Shown here one piece after another: positions 47,940-57,345 of a stretch of DNA of 64,000 bases. Every line of letters begins with the position of its first letter. Position 1 is the first letter of the stretch. The notes below the pieces were generated by a model, which was not told the DNA's origin, ran no database searches, and was given only the letters and a program-made list of their open reading frames with translations. Source of the stretch: Candidatus Endonucleibacter sp. (ex Gigantidas childressi) (GTDB lineage Bacteria; Pseudomonadota; Gammaproteobacteria; Pseudomonadales; Endozoicomonadaceae). The translations under genes and the position numbers were made by a program. The stretch lies in NCBI GenBank assembly GCA_030674875.1, contig JASXSU010000001.1:310001-374000 (forward strand). Direction: 5' to 3'.

Positions 47940-49949
47940 ATGAAAAGAACATACATAAGAGCATTCCTTGTATTTACATGTATAATACCTACATTACTGT
48001 TGGCAGAGCAGGTAGACATGGGAACTATAAACGTAGAAGCAAAAATAGATACGCATGTGATGAGAGACGTGCGTGGAGAAGATATTAAGTCTGCTGACTT
48101 AGGTGAAGCACTTTTTAAGAAGTCCCCATCTATTTCAATAGTAAGAAGATCAGGAATTGCCAATGATGTGATTATAAGAGGGCAAAAAAAAGATAATATA
48201 AACATCACTATTGACGGAGCAAAGGTAGCCGGTGCTTGTCCGAACAGAATGGACCCACCCATTTCTCACGTCCTGGCAAACAATATTGACGATATTGAAA
48301 TCAATGAAGGACCTTTCAATGTACAAGACTTCGGGGTTTTATCTGCAGACATAAAGATTCATACACTCAAGCCATCCAAAAAATTCAAAGGCGATAAAAG
48401 CCTGAGTATTGGATCTTGGGGTTATCAAAAAGCTTCTTTGTTTGCCTCTGGTGCCATTACAGAAAAGGTAAGAGTTATGATTTCTACTTCAGGAGAAAAA
48501 AGCCGTCAGTATGAAGATGGTAGTGGTAATACATTTTCACAACAAATCCAGAGAGAGATAGGCAAAGGCGCTAATCCACATGTACAATATCAACAACAAT
48601 ATATGGATATGGACTCCTATACAAAGAAAACAATATTAACAAAATTTTATTGGGACATTACAGATAATCAAGAATTAAGACTCGGCTACACCGGAAACAG
48701 AAGTAATGATATTCTATACCCGTCATCAAACATGGATGCCGTATCCGATGATACTGACATTTTCAATGCTGAATATCTTCTCAAAAACCTTGGGACATAT
48801 TCTAAAGAGATTGACATACAATTATACCATTCAAAAATTACACACCCAATGTCAACACAACGTAGAATCATGGGCACCCCAACCTATATGACCAACAAAT
48901 TATACAGTAACATTAAAGGTATAAAAATCAAGAATATTTTTGATATTGACATCCATACTTTTACTATTGGTATAGATACTTCTTTACGGAATTGGGACGG
49001 CACATACAGCCTGAGTAATAATCAGCCTATTCCTAATACAAATAGCATCTGGGATGTTGATACTAAAAACAGGGCATTTTTCATGGAAGATAACATAACT
49101 TTTAACAAATTTGTTTTTGAATTAGGTTTAAGATATGATAATACAAAAATCACTTCTGGCAATCCAAATCAAGAAGAAAACAAGTATAACGAGCTGAATG
49201 CATTTGTAATGGGAACGTACCATATAGATGACAGCATGAAAGTTTTTACAGGAATAGGCAGATCATCAAGAGTACCTGATGCAAAAGAACTTTTTTGGCG
49301 AAAGAGTGGCGGTGCTATGGCGGGCACACCTGACCTTAAAGCTACAAAAAATACAGAATTAGATATTGGCATAGAAAAAATGTTCGATAATTCATCCATT
49401 AAAGCAAAAGTATTTTATTCCATGCTCGGTAATTTCATAGCTTATAACTCCGCATCAGCGACTAATAACTATGAAAACATAGATGCCACTCTTTATGGTT
49501 TGGAAATAAGCGGTACATACATAGTAACTGCCTCTCTCTATTTTGACTACGGGATGGCATGCCAGAAAGGTGCGAAGAAAAACCCACTCAAAGGACAAAT
49601 GTCAGAAGATATGCCTGAGATTCCACCATTGAAATTAAATGCATCAGCGAATTATGATTGGGATGACACATTATCCTTTAGAACAGAGTTAATAGCTGCA
49701 GATTCATGGTCAGACTTTGACTCTGAAAACGGTGAACAGAAATTGGATTCATATGCTGTATTAAACCTCAAAGGATCCAAAACATGGGGTGCATTTATGC
49801 TAACTGTCGGTATTGATAATGTATTCAACACAACCTATGCTGTATCAAACACCTACAGTGATCTGGTATTGATAACTGCCAATAATAACGTAATGTTAAT
49901 GAATGAGCCAGGGCGTTATTTATATACCAACCTAAAATATACATTTTAA
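47940..49949 (+). CDS. TonB-dependent outer-membrane receptor, OprC/NosA copper type
   Basis: A 669-residue outer-membrane receptor. It has a signal peptide (MKRTYIRAFLVFTCIIPTLLLA, cleaved before E23), a plug domain (about residues 25-145), and a 22-strand-type barrel ending YLYTNLKYTF with terminal Phe. In the plug, GACPNRMDPPISHV carries CxxxM (C100, M104). In a barrel loop, THPMS gives HxM (H302, M304). The paired CxxxM and HxM motifs are those described for copper binding in Pseudomonas aeruginosa OprC, and the MDPP block is typical of the TonB-dependent copper receptor family. Copper uptake is therefore the best call. It follows an exbB-exbD-tonB set on the same strand. Confidence 0.85.
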   Translation: MKRTYIRAFLVFTCIIPTLLLAEQVDMGTINVEAKIDTHVMRDVRGEDIKSADLGEALFKKSPSISIVRRSGIANDVIIRGQKKDNINITIDGAKVAGACPNRMDPPISHVLANNIDDIEINEGPFNVQDFGVLSADIKIHTLKPSKKFKGDKSLSIGSWGYQKASLFASGAITEKVRVMISTSGEKSRQYEDGSGNTFSQQIQREIGKGANPHVQYQQQYMDMDSYTKKTILTKFYWDITDNQELRLGYTGNRSNDILYPSSNMDAVSDDTDIFNAEYLLKNLGTYSKEIDIQLYHSKITHPMSTQRRIMGTPTYMTNKLYSNIKGIKIKNIFDIDIHTFTIGIDTSLRNWDGTYSLSNNQPIPNTNSIWDVDTKNRAFFMEDNITFNKFVFELGLRYDNTKITSGNPNQEENKYNELNAFVMGTYHIDDSMKVFTGIGRSSRVPDAKELFWRKSGGAMAGTPDLKATKNTELDIGIEKMFDNSSIKAKVFYSMLGNFIAYNSASATNNYENIDATLYGLEISGTYIVTASLYFDYGMACQKGAKKNPLKGQMSEDMPEIPPLKLNASANYDWDDTLSFRTELIAADSWSDFDSENGEQKLDSYAVLNLKGSKTWGAFMLTVGIDNVFNTTYAVSNTYSDLVLITANNNVMLMNEPGRYLYTNLKYTF

Positions 49950-50229
49950 AAAATCTTATCTCTTGCGTGTTGTTGGTACAATACCCAATGCAGTACTTAT
50001 ACCCAAGATAGTTCAACATACAGGTTGCATTATCTCAAAATTGTTATGAATCCTATTGATCAATGAAGCACCAATTTTGGGTACAGTTTTATAGAGAAAA
50101 TGATTTTTCAAGGCTACATAGTGTTCCACAAACTCAGCTGTTTTTCAGCCTCTAACTTGTGGGGTACGCCCTTAGGTTTTTTGTAGGTGAAGCCATTTGT
50201 TTAGACCGAATACAGTATATTTAACTTCC
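49950..50229. other. Spacer after the receptor gene
   Basis: Contains a TATACCCAAGATAGTTCAAC repeat-like end at about 49999-50018. No gene is recognised. Confidence 0.4.
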
Positions 50230-50649
50230 AATGTCTTAGAGATACACGTGAAAATCTGGTGGATGTAGGCATAGGTATGCTCAGAGATATGCTCGATCAA
50301 TTACCGCTTTTGCTAGTCATTCAGGCGACTTTTGCTGCCAACTTTTTCAGGAATTAGCTTTTTCTTTTTCAGGTAGTCATTCTAATACCAACAAGTATTC
50401 AGCCAACTCTGTTTTATTCAACACAGTCGCTTCAATGATCACGGCCAACTGGTTTGCAGGATTCCATTGATCTATATTTTTATCATCACCAGGAACTGGC
50501 ATTCCTTAAGATAACGCTGTCTTTCTCCAACTGTATAGCTTCACACCAGAGACACCAGTAGCACACACCAATTGATCGATTGACACATTATTGGGTGGCA
50601 TAATTTTCTGAATTATGGACTCTTTGAACTCTTCTGCATAGCGTGGCAT
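50230..50649 (-). pseudogene. IS3-family transposase OrfA remnant
   Basis: From an ATG at 50649 the minus strand reads MPRYAEEFKESIIQKIMPPN, NVSIDQLVCATGVSGVKLYS and WRKTALS. After a shift it reads WNPANQLAVIIEATVLNKTE and LAEY. This is the N-terminal helix-turn-helix and following segment of IS3-type OrfA. Stops and a rearranged 3' part (about 50240-50390) show it is dead. A fragment of the same element is at 42425-42664, and a trace (CTTTTTCAGGTAGCC) at about 61145-61170. Confidence 0.65.
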
Positions 50650-50787
50650 TGATCACGCTTTGGCCACCACCTGGTTAAGTTGAAAAAATCAAAAAAAGCG
50701 ACAACTGTGCTGGCACAGATGGATGCAAGCAATCCAAGAAAAATGCCCCTAATAATTGAAAATATAAAAGCGAAAGGAAACACATAG

Positions 50788-52248
50788 ATGAATGTAGAAA
50801 AGTTAAAAAATTCAATTAAAAATACTAAGTGGTTACAAAATCGTATTGCTTTGCCCATCTTAGCTTTTTGTGGTGTTTTAATATTCGTTCTTATTGTTAA
50901 ATTACAGCCGAGCATGTCACGTGAATCATCACTAGATTTAGTTACGTCTGTTAATTATATAGAAGTTACTGAGCAACATATTAAGGCGGAAATTATAGGT
51001 TACGGCTTAATAGATCCTGATCTTTCATTACAAGCTAGAGCAGAAGTAACAGGACTTATTTCTTATATTCACCCTCAGCTCAAAAAGGGTGAGTTTTTCA
51101 CTAAAGATACTTTATTATTAGTTATTGACGATAAAGATTACCAATTACGATCAAAACAAGACAAAGAAGAAATGCTGATCAATAAAGCTAACTTGCAAGA
51201 AATGACATTAACTATCGAAAATAACGAGTTAGAAATCACATTAGCATTAGCAAAGTTGAAAGTAATACAAGCTGAATATGACCGCCTGCTAAAACTGAGC
51301 AAAACAGGGGTAGTGTCTAAATCATCATTAAATACTGAAAAACAAAACTTATTAAAACAAAAACAAGAAGTGCAACAATTTAACAACAAAAAAACCACAC
51401 TACCATCTACCTTAGCGGTAATAGAAGCCAAACTTGAAATATCAAGAGCTAAGCTAGAGAAAAGTGAGCTAGACCTAGCGCGTACGAAAATTCACATGCC
51501 CTTCAACGGTCGCATTAGTGCTGTTCATACTGAAATAAATCAGTACGTAACAGCTGGGGGCTCAAGTACAGGACAGTTATTTGATGCTTTTAGCGTTAAC
51601 AAAATGGTCATAAATGCTCAGTTCCCATTAGAACAATTTAGAATGTTTGCAAGATCCTTTAATATATCTTCGTTTTCTGGGAATGACAAATCTTTGAACA
51701 TGCAACAATTATTATCGTCTTTAGAATTAACTGCCATAATAAAAGATCCAAGTCACAAATTTGTTATATGGCAGGCAAAAGTAGAGCGATTTAGTGACAA
51801 CCTTGATGCCAAAAGCAGAACTGTTGGTATTGTGGTTAGCATCAGTGATAGCTATAAATCAGTAGAGCCAGGAGTTAAGCCGCCTTTATTAGAAGGCATG
51901 TACATGAAGGTAATACTATATGGTAAAGCAAAAAACATGTTAGTGCTTCCGCGATTCTCTCTTCATAGGAAACAAGTATATACTATTAATCAAGATAACC
52001 AGTTACAACGGAAAACGCTGAGCAACTTACAATATCACGGCGAACTTGTATTAATAGAGCCATCGATAAACCAGGTAATTAATGCTCATGATAAAATAAT
52101 AACGTCTGATGTATTCCCTGCTGTTAATGGCATGAATGTGATCCCAGTGATAGATGAAAACACAAATAGTAAAATGAAACAATGGCTAGATTTTCCTTTG
52201 ATAGAAAGTAGCAATGAAAAAGCATCTGGCATCGAGGATAAATCATGA
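50788..52248 (+). CDS. RND efflux periplasmic adaptor (membrane-fusion protein)
   Basis: Connects an inner-membrane RND pump to an outer-membrane channel. The 486-residue protein has an uncleaved N-terminal membrane helix (about residues 22-42, no lipobox), a first beta/lipoyl half (ARAEVTGLISYIHPQLKKGE), a long coiled-coil hairpin (about 125-230, KQNLLKQKQEVQQFNNKK), the second lipoyl half (DLARTKIHMPFNGRISAVHT), and beta-barrel and membrane-proximal domains. The ATG follows AAAGGAAAC. Its stop overlaps the pump start as ATGA. No TolC-type channel is nearby. Confidence 0.93.
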   Translation: MNVEKLKNSIKNTKWLQNRIALPILAFCGVLIFVLIVKLQPSMSRESSLDLVTSVNYIEVTEQHIKAEIIGYGLIDPDLSLQARAEVTGLISYIHPQLKKGEFFTKDTLLLVIDDKDYQLRSKQDKEEMLINKANLQEMTLTIENNELEITLALAKLKVIQAEYDRLLKLSKTGVVSKSSLNTEKQNLLKQKQEVQQFNNKKTTLPSTLAVIEAKLEISRAKLEKSELDLARTKIHMPFNGRISAVHTEINQYVTAGGSSTGQLFDAFSVNKMVINAQFPLEQFRMFARSFNISSFSGNDKSLNMQQLLSSLELTAIIKDPSHKFVIWQAKVERFSDNLDAKSRTVGIVVSISDSYKSVEPGVKPPLLEGMYMKVILYGKAKNMLVLPRFSLHRKQVYTINQDNQLQRKTLSNLQYHGELVLIEPSINQVINAHDKIITSDVFPAVNGMNVIPVIDENTNSKMKQWLDFPLIESSNEKASGIEDKS

Positions 52249-55200
52249 TCCGGTATTTCTGTGCGCACCCAACCGCCGCCAATTTATTAATGATGGTATT
52301 TCTTGCTATTGGTGTAATTACCTTACCGCAAATTAATAGAGAAACATTCCCTATAATAAACGCTTATTCAGTACAGATACAGGTACCTTATCCTGGGGCA
52401 ACACCACTTGATGTAGAGCAGGGTATTTGTCTAAAGTTAGAAGATGCCTTAGATGGTATTAGTTTTGTTGAAGAGAAGGTATGTCAAGCTAGACAAAATA
52501 TTGGAATTATGACAGTTAAAATGTTCGAACAGGGAGATTTCTCAAAATTTTTAGATGACGTAAATAATGCTGTAGATAGCATAAGCGACTTCCCTCATGA
52601 GGCAGAAGTAGCAACAGTAAGTGAAGTCGGCAGGATACAAAATGTCATTGCAGTGGCATTAACAGCAGATTTACCTAGGGCAGAATTAAAAACTTTGGCA
52701 GAGCAAATAAAACGGCGTTTACTACGACATGAAAATATACCTCTCGTTGATATACAAGGTTTTTCAGACCGGCAAATGCTTATATCAGTACCAAACTACA
52801 ATATCAGACGCTATGGCTTGAGCTTACAAGATATTGCGAATATTGTCCGTAATCAAAACGTTGACTTGCCTGTAGGAACGGTTGAAACAACCTTTCAGGA
52901 GGCGCAGTTACGTGTTTCTGATGAAAGAAAAAATGTTACTGATTTAGCTAACATTGTTGTGCTTAGTGGCGAAAATGGCAATGATGTTTTATTAGGTGAC
53001 ATTGCTACAATTACAGATACTTTTGAATCACCAGAAGATAAAATAACCTTTAACAATAAAGAAGCTGCAATTTTAATGATCAGCAAAAACACAACTGACG
53101 ATAGTTTAACGGTATTAAATGCTGTTAAAGAAATGTTGATAAAAGAGCAAGAATTATTACCAAAAGGGGTCAACTTAAGATTGACGCAAGATGCTACAAG
53201 TATTGTTAAAGACCGGATACGTTTATTGGGAACTAATGCATGGCAGGGCCTTATTTTGGTTTTTGCCGTGATGTGGCTATTCTTCACATTCCGCTATGCT
53301 TTTTGGGTGGTTATGGGGCTACCTGTTTCATTTCTTTTCAGCATGTATTGGTTACATTTAGTTGGTATTTCTATCAACATGTTCTCTATGGTAGGGTTAT
53401 TGCTATCTTTGGGTATATTAATGGATGATGCCATTGTAATTTCTGAATCCATTGGAAGTCAAATGAAAAAGGGTTTGTCACCACTTGATGCTTCTGTTGA
53501 AGGTACAAAACTTGTCGCTAGAGGTGTTATATCATCATTTTTGACAACAGCTTGTATATTTACAGGACTAATATTTATTGAAGGTACTATAGGGCAAGTT
53601 CTAAAAGTTATTCCTATCGTTTTACTTAGTGTGATTAGCGTATCACTCATTGAAGCATTTCTTATTCTTCCACACCACTTAAATCATTCATTAACCAAAG
53701 CTAAAAAGAGTGAAGTTTCTCCATTTCGGCTTAAGTTTGAGAAAAAATTTGATACATTAACCAAAAAGGTATCTGAAATTGTTGAGATACTTATACAGTA
53801 TCGTTATGCTTTTTTAGGTGGTATTATTGCTGTATTTTTAATATCAATAAGTATGTTGGCATCTGGGGTACTAAAGTTTTCTGCGTTCCCTAATATTGAG
53901 GGGGATATGATACAAGCTCGCATTCTAATGCCTGCGGGTACACCATTGAAACAAACCGAAGCTGTGGTTGATAAGTTACTAGAGTCACTTGAGCAAGCCT
54001 CAGATACATTTCAAGGAAATGAAAAACAAAAATTAATCAAAGCAATAATCGTTTCATACAATGAAAACGAAGATGCATACGAATCTGGCCCTCACTTGGC
54101 CACCATTAAAGTTGATTTACTCACATCTGGGTTACGTAACACCAGAACTCAGACTTTTATTAATAAATGGCGTGAAAAAACTGGCATTATTCCACAATCC
54201 CATGCTATTTCATTTAAAGAAGCTATTCTAGGGCCAGGCGGCAAACCCATTGAAATAAGACTAAAAGGAGATGACTTTGAACTATTAACTCAAGCATCAC
54301 TTGAATTGCAATCATGGCTAAGTGGCTATAACGGTGTTGAAAATATTTTTGATGATTTACGACCAGGTAAGCCAGAGTTTTCCATCACACTTAAAGATGG
54401 AGCTTATTATTTAGGTGTTGATGCCAGCATGATAGCAAATCAAATGCGTAGTGCTTTTCAAGGCGTTAAAGTATCAGAAACAAATGTCGGCTTAAACACT
54501 TTTGAGGTTACAGTAAAGTTAGATAAAGATTCTAGAAATGAATTTGCAGACTTTGATAGTTTTTCTATTGTTCATCCGCATACCAAAGCGATCATTCCTT
54601 TATCAAGTGTTGCCAATATTGAGGCTAGTAGAGGTTATGCCCGTATTAGTCGTGTTAACAATCAACGAACCATTACCGTGTATAGCGATCTTGATATAAA
54701 TAAAAACAACACGAAAAAAGTACTGGCCGATATTACTACCCGCTGGCTACCACATTTTAAGAAAACTTACCCTACGCTTTCATTAACATTTGAAGGTGAA
54801 ATTAAAAATGCAGGCACCACTCAACTATCGATGATGAGATCTTTTATCATGGGGCTTTTTGGCGTCTTTATATTATTATCTTTTCAGTTTAGAAGTTATT
54901 TAGAGCCATTTGTTGTGTTAGTTGCTATACCACTTGCCATGATAGGTGTTGTTTGGGGGCATTTATTAATGGGATTACAGTTTACAATGCCTTCAATGAT
55001 GGGGTTTATTTCATTAGCTGGCATTGTCGTTAATGACTCTATTTTACTGGTGGAATTTGTTAAAAAGTGGGTAAAAACAGGTTTATCTGTGCACCAAGCC
55101 GCCGCAAAAGCAAGCCATGACCGCTTTAGAGCCGTTTTGTTAACCTCAATAACAACCATTGCAGGCATGACACCACTGTTATTTGAAACTAGCACCCAAG

Positions 55201-55331
55201 CACAAATACTCATCCCTTTAGTTACTAGTATAATTTTTGGTATAGCAACATCAACGTTGTTGGTGCTTTTTGTTATACCATGTCTTTATTGTGTCCTAGA
55301 TGACTTTGGCCTGGCAAAAGCAAAATCTTAA
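52245..55331 (+). CDS. RND-family efflux transporter (HAE1-like)
   Basis: Proton-driven inner-membrane pump of 1028 residues. The N-terminal motif (MIRYFCAHPTAANLLMMVFL), PYPGATPLDVEQGI and the two-fold repeat of a membrane helix, periplasmic loop and five to six helices are typical. The proton-relay acidic pair in TM4 is present (LSLGILMDDAIVISE, about residue 393). The second half has GFISLAGIVVNDSILLVEF in TM10. Substrates cannot be deduced. Because the usual aromatic drug-pocket residues were not checked, the HAE1 label rests on overall pattern and length. It is co-translated with the adaptor upstream (4-base overlap). Confidence 0.95.
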   Translation: MIRYFCAHPTAANLLMMVFLAIGVITLPQINRETFPIINAYSVQIQVPYPGATPLDVEQGICLKLEDALDGISFVEEKVCQARQNIGIMTVKMFEQGDFSKFLDDVNNAVDSISDFPHEAEVATVSEVGRIQNVIAVALTADLPRAELKTLAEQIKRRLLRHENIPLVDIQGFSDRQMLISVPNYNIRRYGLSLQDIANIVRNQNVDLPVGTVETTFQEAQLRVSDERKNVTDLANIVVLSGENGNDVLLGDIATITDTFESPEDKITFNNKEAAILMISKNTTDDSLTVLNAVKEMLIKEQELLPKGVNLRLTQDATSIVKDRIRLLGTNAWQGLILVFAVMWLFFTFRYAFWVVMGLPVSFLFSMYWLHLVGISINMFSMVGLLLSLGILMDDAIVISESIGSQMKKGLSPLDASVEGTKLVARGVISSFLTTACIFTGLIFIEGTIGQVLKVIPIVLLSVISVSLIEAFLILPHHLNHSLTKAKKSEVSPFRLKFEKKFDTLTKKVSEIVEILIQYRYAFLGGIIAVFLISISMLASGVLKFSAFPNIEGDMIQARILMPAGTPLKQTEAVVDKLLESLEQASDTFQGNEKQKLIKAIIVSYNENEDAYESGPHLATIKVDLLTSGLRNTRTQTFINKWREKTGIIPQSHAISFKEAILGPGGKPIEIRLKGDDFELLTQASLELQSWLSGYNGVENIFDDLRPGKPEFSITLKDGAYYLGVDASMIANQMRSAFQGVKVSETNVGLNTFEVTVKLDKDSRNEFADFDSFSIVHPHTKAIIPLSSVANIEASRGYARISRVNNQRTITVYSDLDINKNNTKKVLADITTRWLPHFKKTYPTLSLTFEGEIKNAGTTQLSMMRSFIMGLFGVFILLSFQFRSYLEPFVVLVAIPLAMIGVVWGHLLMGLQFTMPSMMGFISLAGIVVNDSILLVEFVKKWVKTGLSVHQAAAKASHDRFRAVLLTSITTIAGMTPLLFETSTQAQILIPLVTSIIFGIATSTLLVLFVIPCLYCVLDDFGLAKAKS

Positions 55332-55614
55332 CCAACAAGTTTAAAATAACAAGAAAGTGTGGCCTGTAAACTACAGTCTATATGAAGGCCTGCTTACAAT
55401 AGCTTAAAAAATTTTTCAGACAGGTACAGCGTGGTATCCACGCATTAATCATACTTATTTGCTCTGAAAACTTTACCAGTCGCCCCTGAAATTGCTACTT
55501 TGCTGTCAGCGTTCGCTGCTTAGTAAGCAGGACTCTGTGACTTAACACTAACTTGTCGCCGCGTAGAAACCCCTGATTATTTAGGTATTAACGGCAGGTT
55601 AAAACAGTAAGCCA
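55332..55614. other. Spacer with a MITE-like repeat
   Basis: About 55476-55592 (CGCCCCTGAAATTGCTACTT, GCTGTCAGCGTTCGCTGC, CTTGTCGCCGCGTAGAAAC) is a decayed subfamily 2 copy in reverse orientation. No gene is visible. Confidence 0.5.
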
Positions 55615-56442
55615 ATGCTATTTAAACTGTGTTTATTGACGCTATGCTTCATTACTATATTGATTGGCGGGTGCGCTGCACCTAGCGACAATCAAGCGGT
55701 TATCGCCCGTCTTTCCCTGTCACTGAATGCTCATGCCGAAGTATTGCATACCAGTTACTTTCCTTTACAAACACTCCAAATTTTTTCTTCCTTAGGTCCC
55801 ACCCTGCGTGTTTACATCGAGGGTGACGGCCACGCTTGGGCTAACCGACGACGCCCCTCGCTTGATCCAACCCCTCACAACCTGATGCTCTTAGAACTAA
55901 TGCATCAAGACCCCTATCCAGATCGCGCCTATCTTGCTCGTCCCTGCCAATTTGTCCAGGGTGATAACTGTAAAATTTCAGTCTGGACTAGCCTCCGTTA
56001 CAGTCACCCTATGGTAGACACCCTCAACGAAGCTCTCAATCAACTTAAAATCAAAGGCTCTTATAAGAAACTTGAACTCATCGGTTTTTCCGGTGGAGCA
56101 ACACTAGCACTTTTGCTGGCTTCCAGCAGGAATGATATATCCTCTGTCAGAACTGTTGCTGGTAATCTTTCCCCTTCTTTTGTTAATAGGCTTCACGGTG
56201 TAAGCCCCATGCCTGAAAGTTTGAATCCTGCTGACTTTTCAAAAGATCTCGCAACGATACCACAATTGCATTTTGTTGGTGGCCAAGACTCTATCATAAC
56301 CCCTAATGTATACGACAATTACCAATTATTTTTCAGTAAAAAAGATTGCCTCTCGTATTATGTAAACCCAAACGCTGGGCATAACTATGGATGGAAGCAG
56401 TCTTGGTTAGAGCTGCTTAAAATACAAGTTAATTGTAGATAA
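55615..56442 (+). CDS. Lipoprotein alpha/beta hydrolase
   Basis: A 275-residue protein with a lipoprotein signal peptide and lipobox (FITILIGGC, Cys20), so it is probably membrane-tethered. The rest looks like an alpha/beta hydrolase: an early strand block (LRVYIEGDGHAWANRRRPSL), nucleophile elbow GFSGGA (Ser about 158), acid residue in FVGGQDSII, and His in NAGHNYGW near the C-terminus. Substrate is unknown. It stands alone between repeats. Codon and base composition look less AT-rich than the RND genes just upstream. Confidence 0.82.
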   Translation: MLFKLCLLTLCFITILIGGCAAPSDNQAVIARLSLSLNAHAEVLHTSYFPLQTLQIFSSLGPTLRVYIEGDGHAWANRRRPSLDPTPHNLMLLELMHQDPYPDRAYLARPCQFVQGDNCKISVWTSLRYSHPMVDTLNEALNQLKIKGSYKKLELIGFSGGATLALLLASSRNDISSVRTVAGNLSPSFVNRLHGVSPMPESLNPADFSKDLATIPQLHFVGGQDSIITPNVYDNYQLFFSKKDCLSYYVNPNAGHNYGWKQSWLELLKIQVNCR

Positions 56443-57345
56443 GATGGTAGGAGAACACACTTCTCAATCGTGTGCTCACTAATGAAATCGGACACTCTTC
56501 GCTTTAGCTAGGTAGATTACAAATTTGTATATACTCTCGGCATACATAAAGGTACCAGCCACTCTCCCCCCCTCTTCATCTATCACTAGTGGACTCATGC
56601 TCATGCATTTAGGTACATAAATATCATGAGAGAAAGCTCAGGTATTTTTAGCTTTAAGTAGAAATTATAACTTAATAATATATACTTCTATTGACTTCTA
56701 TCATAGGGAGGAGTATCATGCTAAATGAAGCTGATATTATGGTAGGTAGCAAGCGGCTGAAGCCCAGTGAATATAAGATCATTAGGTAGTACTAGTAAGA
56801 GAGAAGCCACCAAGCCGTAGTCTTCAAAGAGATTAGATATAAATGCGGCAATCATAGCTAGCGCACACATAAGCAAGCCATTGTCGTATGAAACTCATGC
56901 GAAGTGCTGTTCGATGAGAATCAGATCTGAAAGGAAAAGTCCAGAGCTGGAGTTTTACCTGTAGACACTATCTAGGAAAATAGTTGTTACATGAAGATCT
57001 GGATAAACAAGTATTAAAGGTAATGCTGTTTCTGCATATGCGTTAGTAGACGGGCGGTAGCGTACTTAATTATTAATGCTTGATTGCAGCATAAGGCCAG
57101 AATCTTTTGAGTGATTATTAAGTGTTCAAACCTACTATGATGTCAGTGGCCTTTGAAGTTACTAGCGTTAGCTCACCACAGTTGCGCTAATACTCCTACA
57201 GCTTCTGTGGCCTCTATCACTTGCCGCAACGCAGAAACTCCAAATTCTTTGAGTGTATTAAAGTCAACTAATGACTATCAGGATATTACCAAACGCACTA
57301 CAAACACCAAAACAACAATGTACGAAGATACTAATTGGGATATTG
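56443..57345. other. Long spacer with possible group II intron relic and a MITE-like repeat
   Basis: About 900 bp without a convincing gene. The segment about 56700-57060 contains GTCGTATGAAACTCATGCGA followed by AGTGCTGTTCGATGAG. This resembles the conserved stem before the maturase gene in group II introns, but no maturase follows. A 23-codon frame with a GGGAGGAG ribosome site begins at 56718. At about 57141-57260 lies a decayed subfamily 2 MITE-like copy. Confidence 0.35.
57141..57260 (-). repeat. MITE-like element, subfamily 2, decayed
   Basis: Contains GGCCTTTGAAGTTACTAGCG, GCTTCTGTGGCCTCTATCAC and GAAACTCCAAATTCTTTGAG, paralleling 35720-35847. Confidence 0.6.

Noticed and set aside
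57271-57345. 25-codon extension of the autotransporter
   Set aside because: It would bury the signal peptide; the ATG at 57346 has a ribosome site and starts the signal sequence directly.
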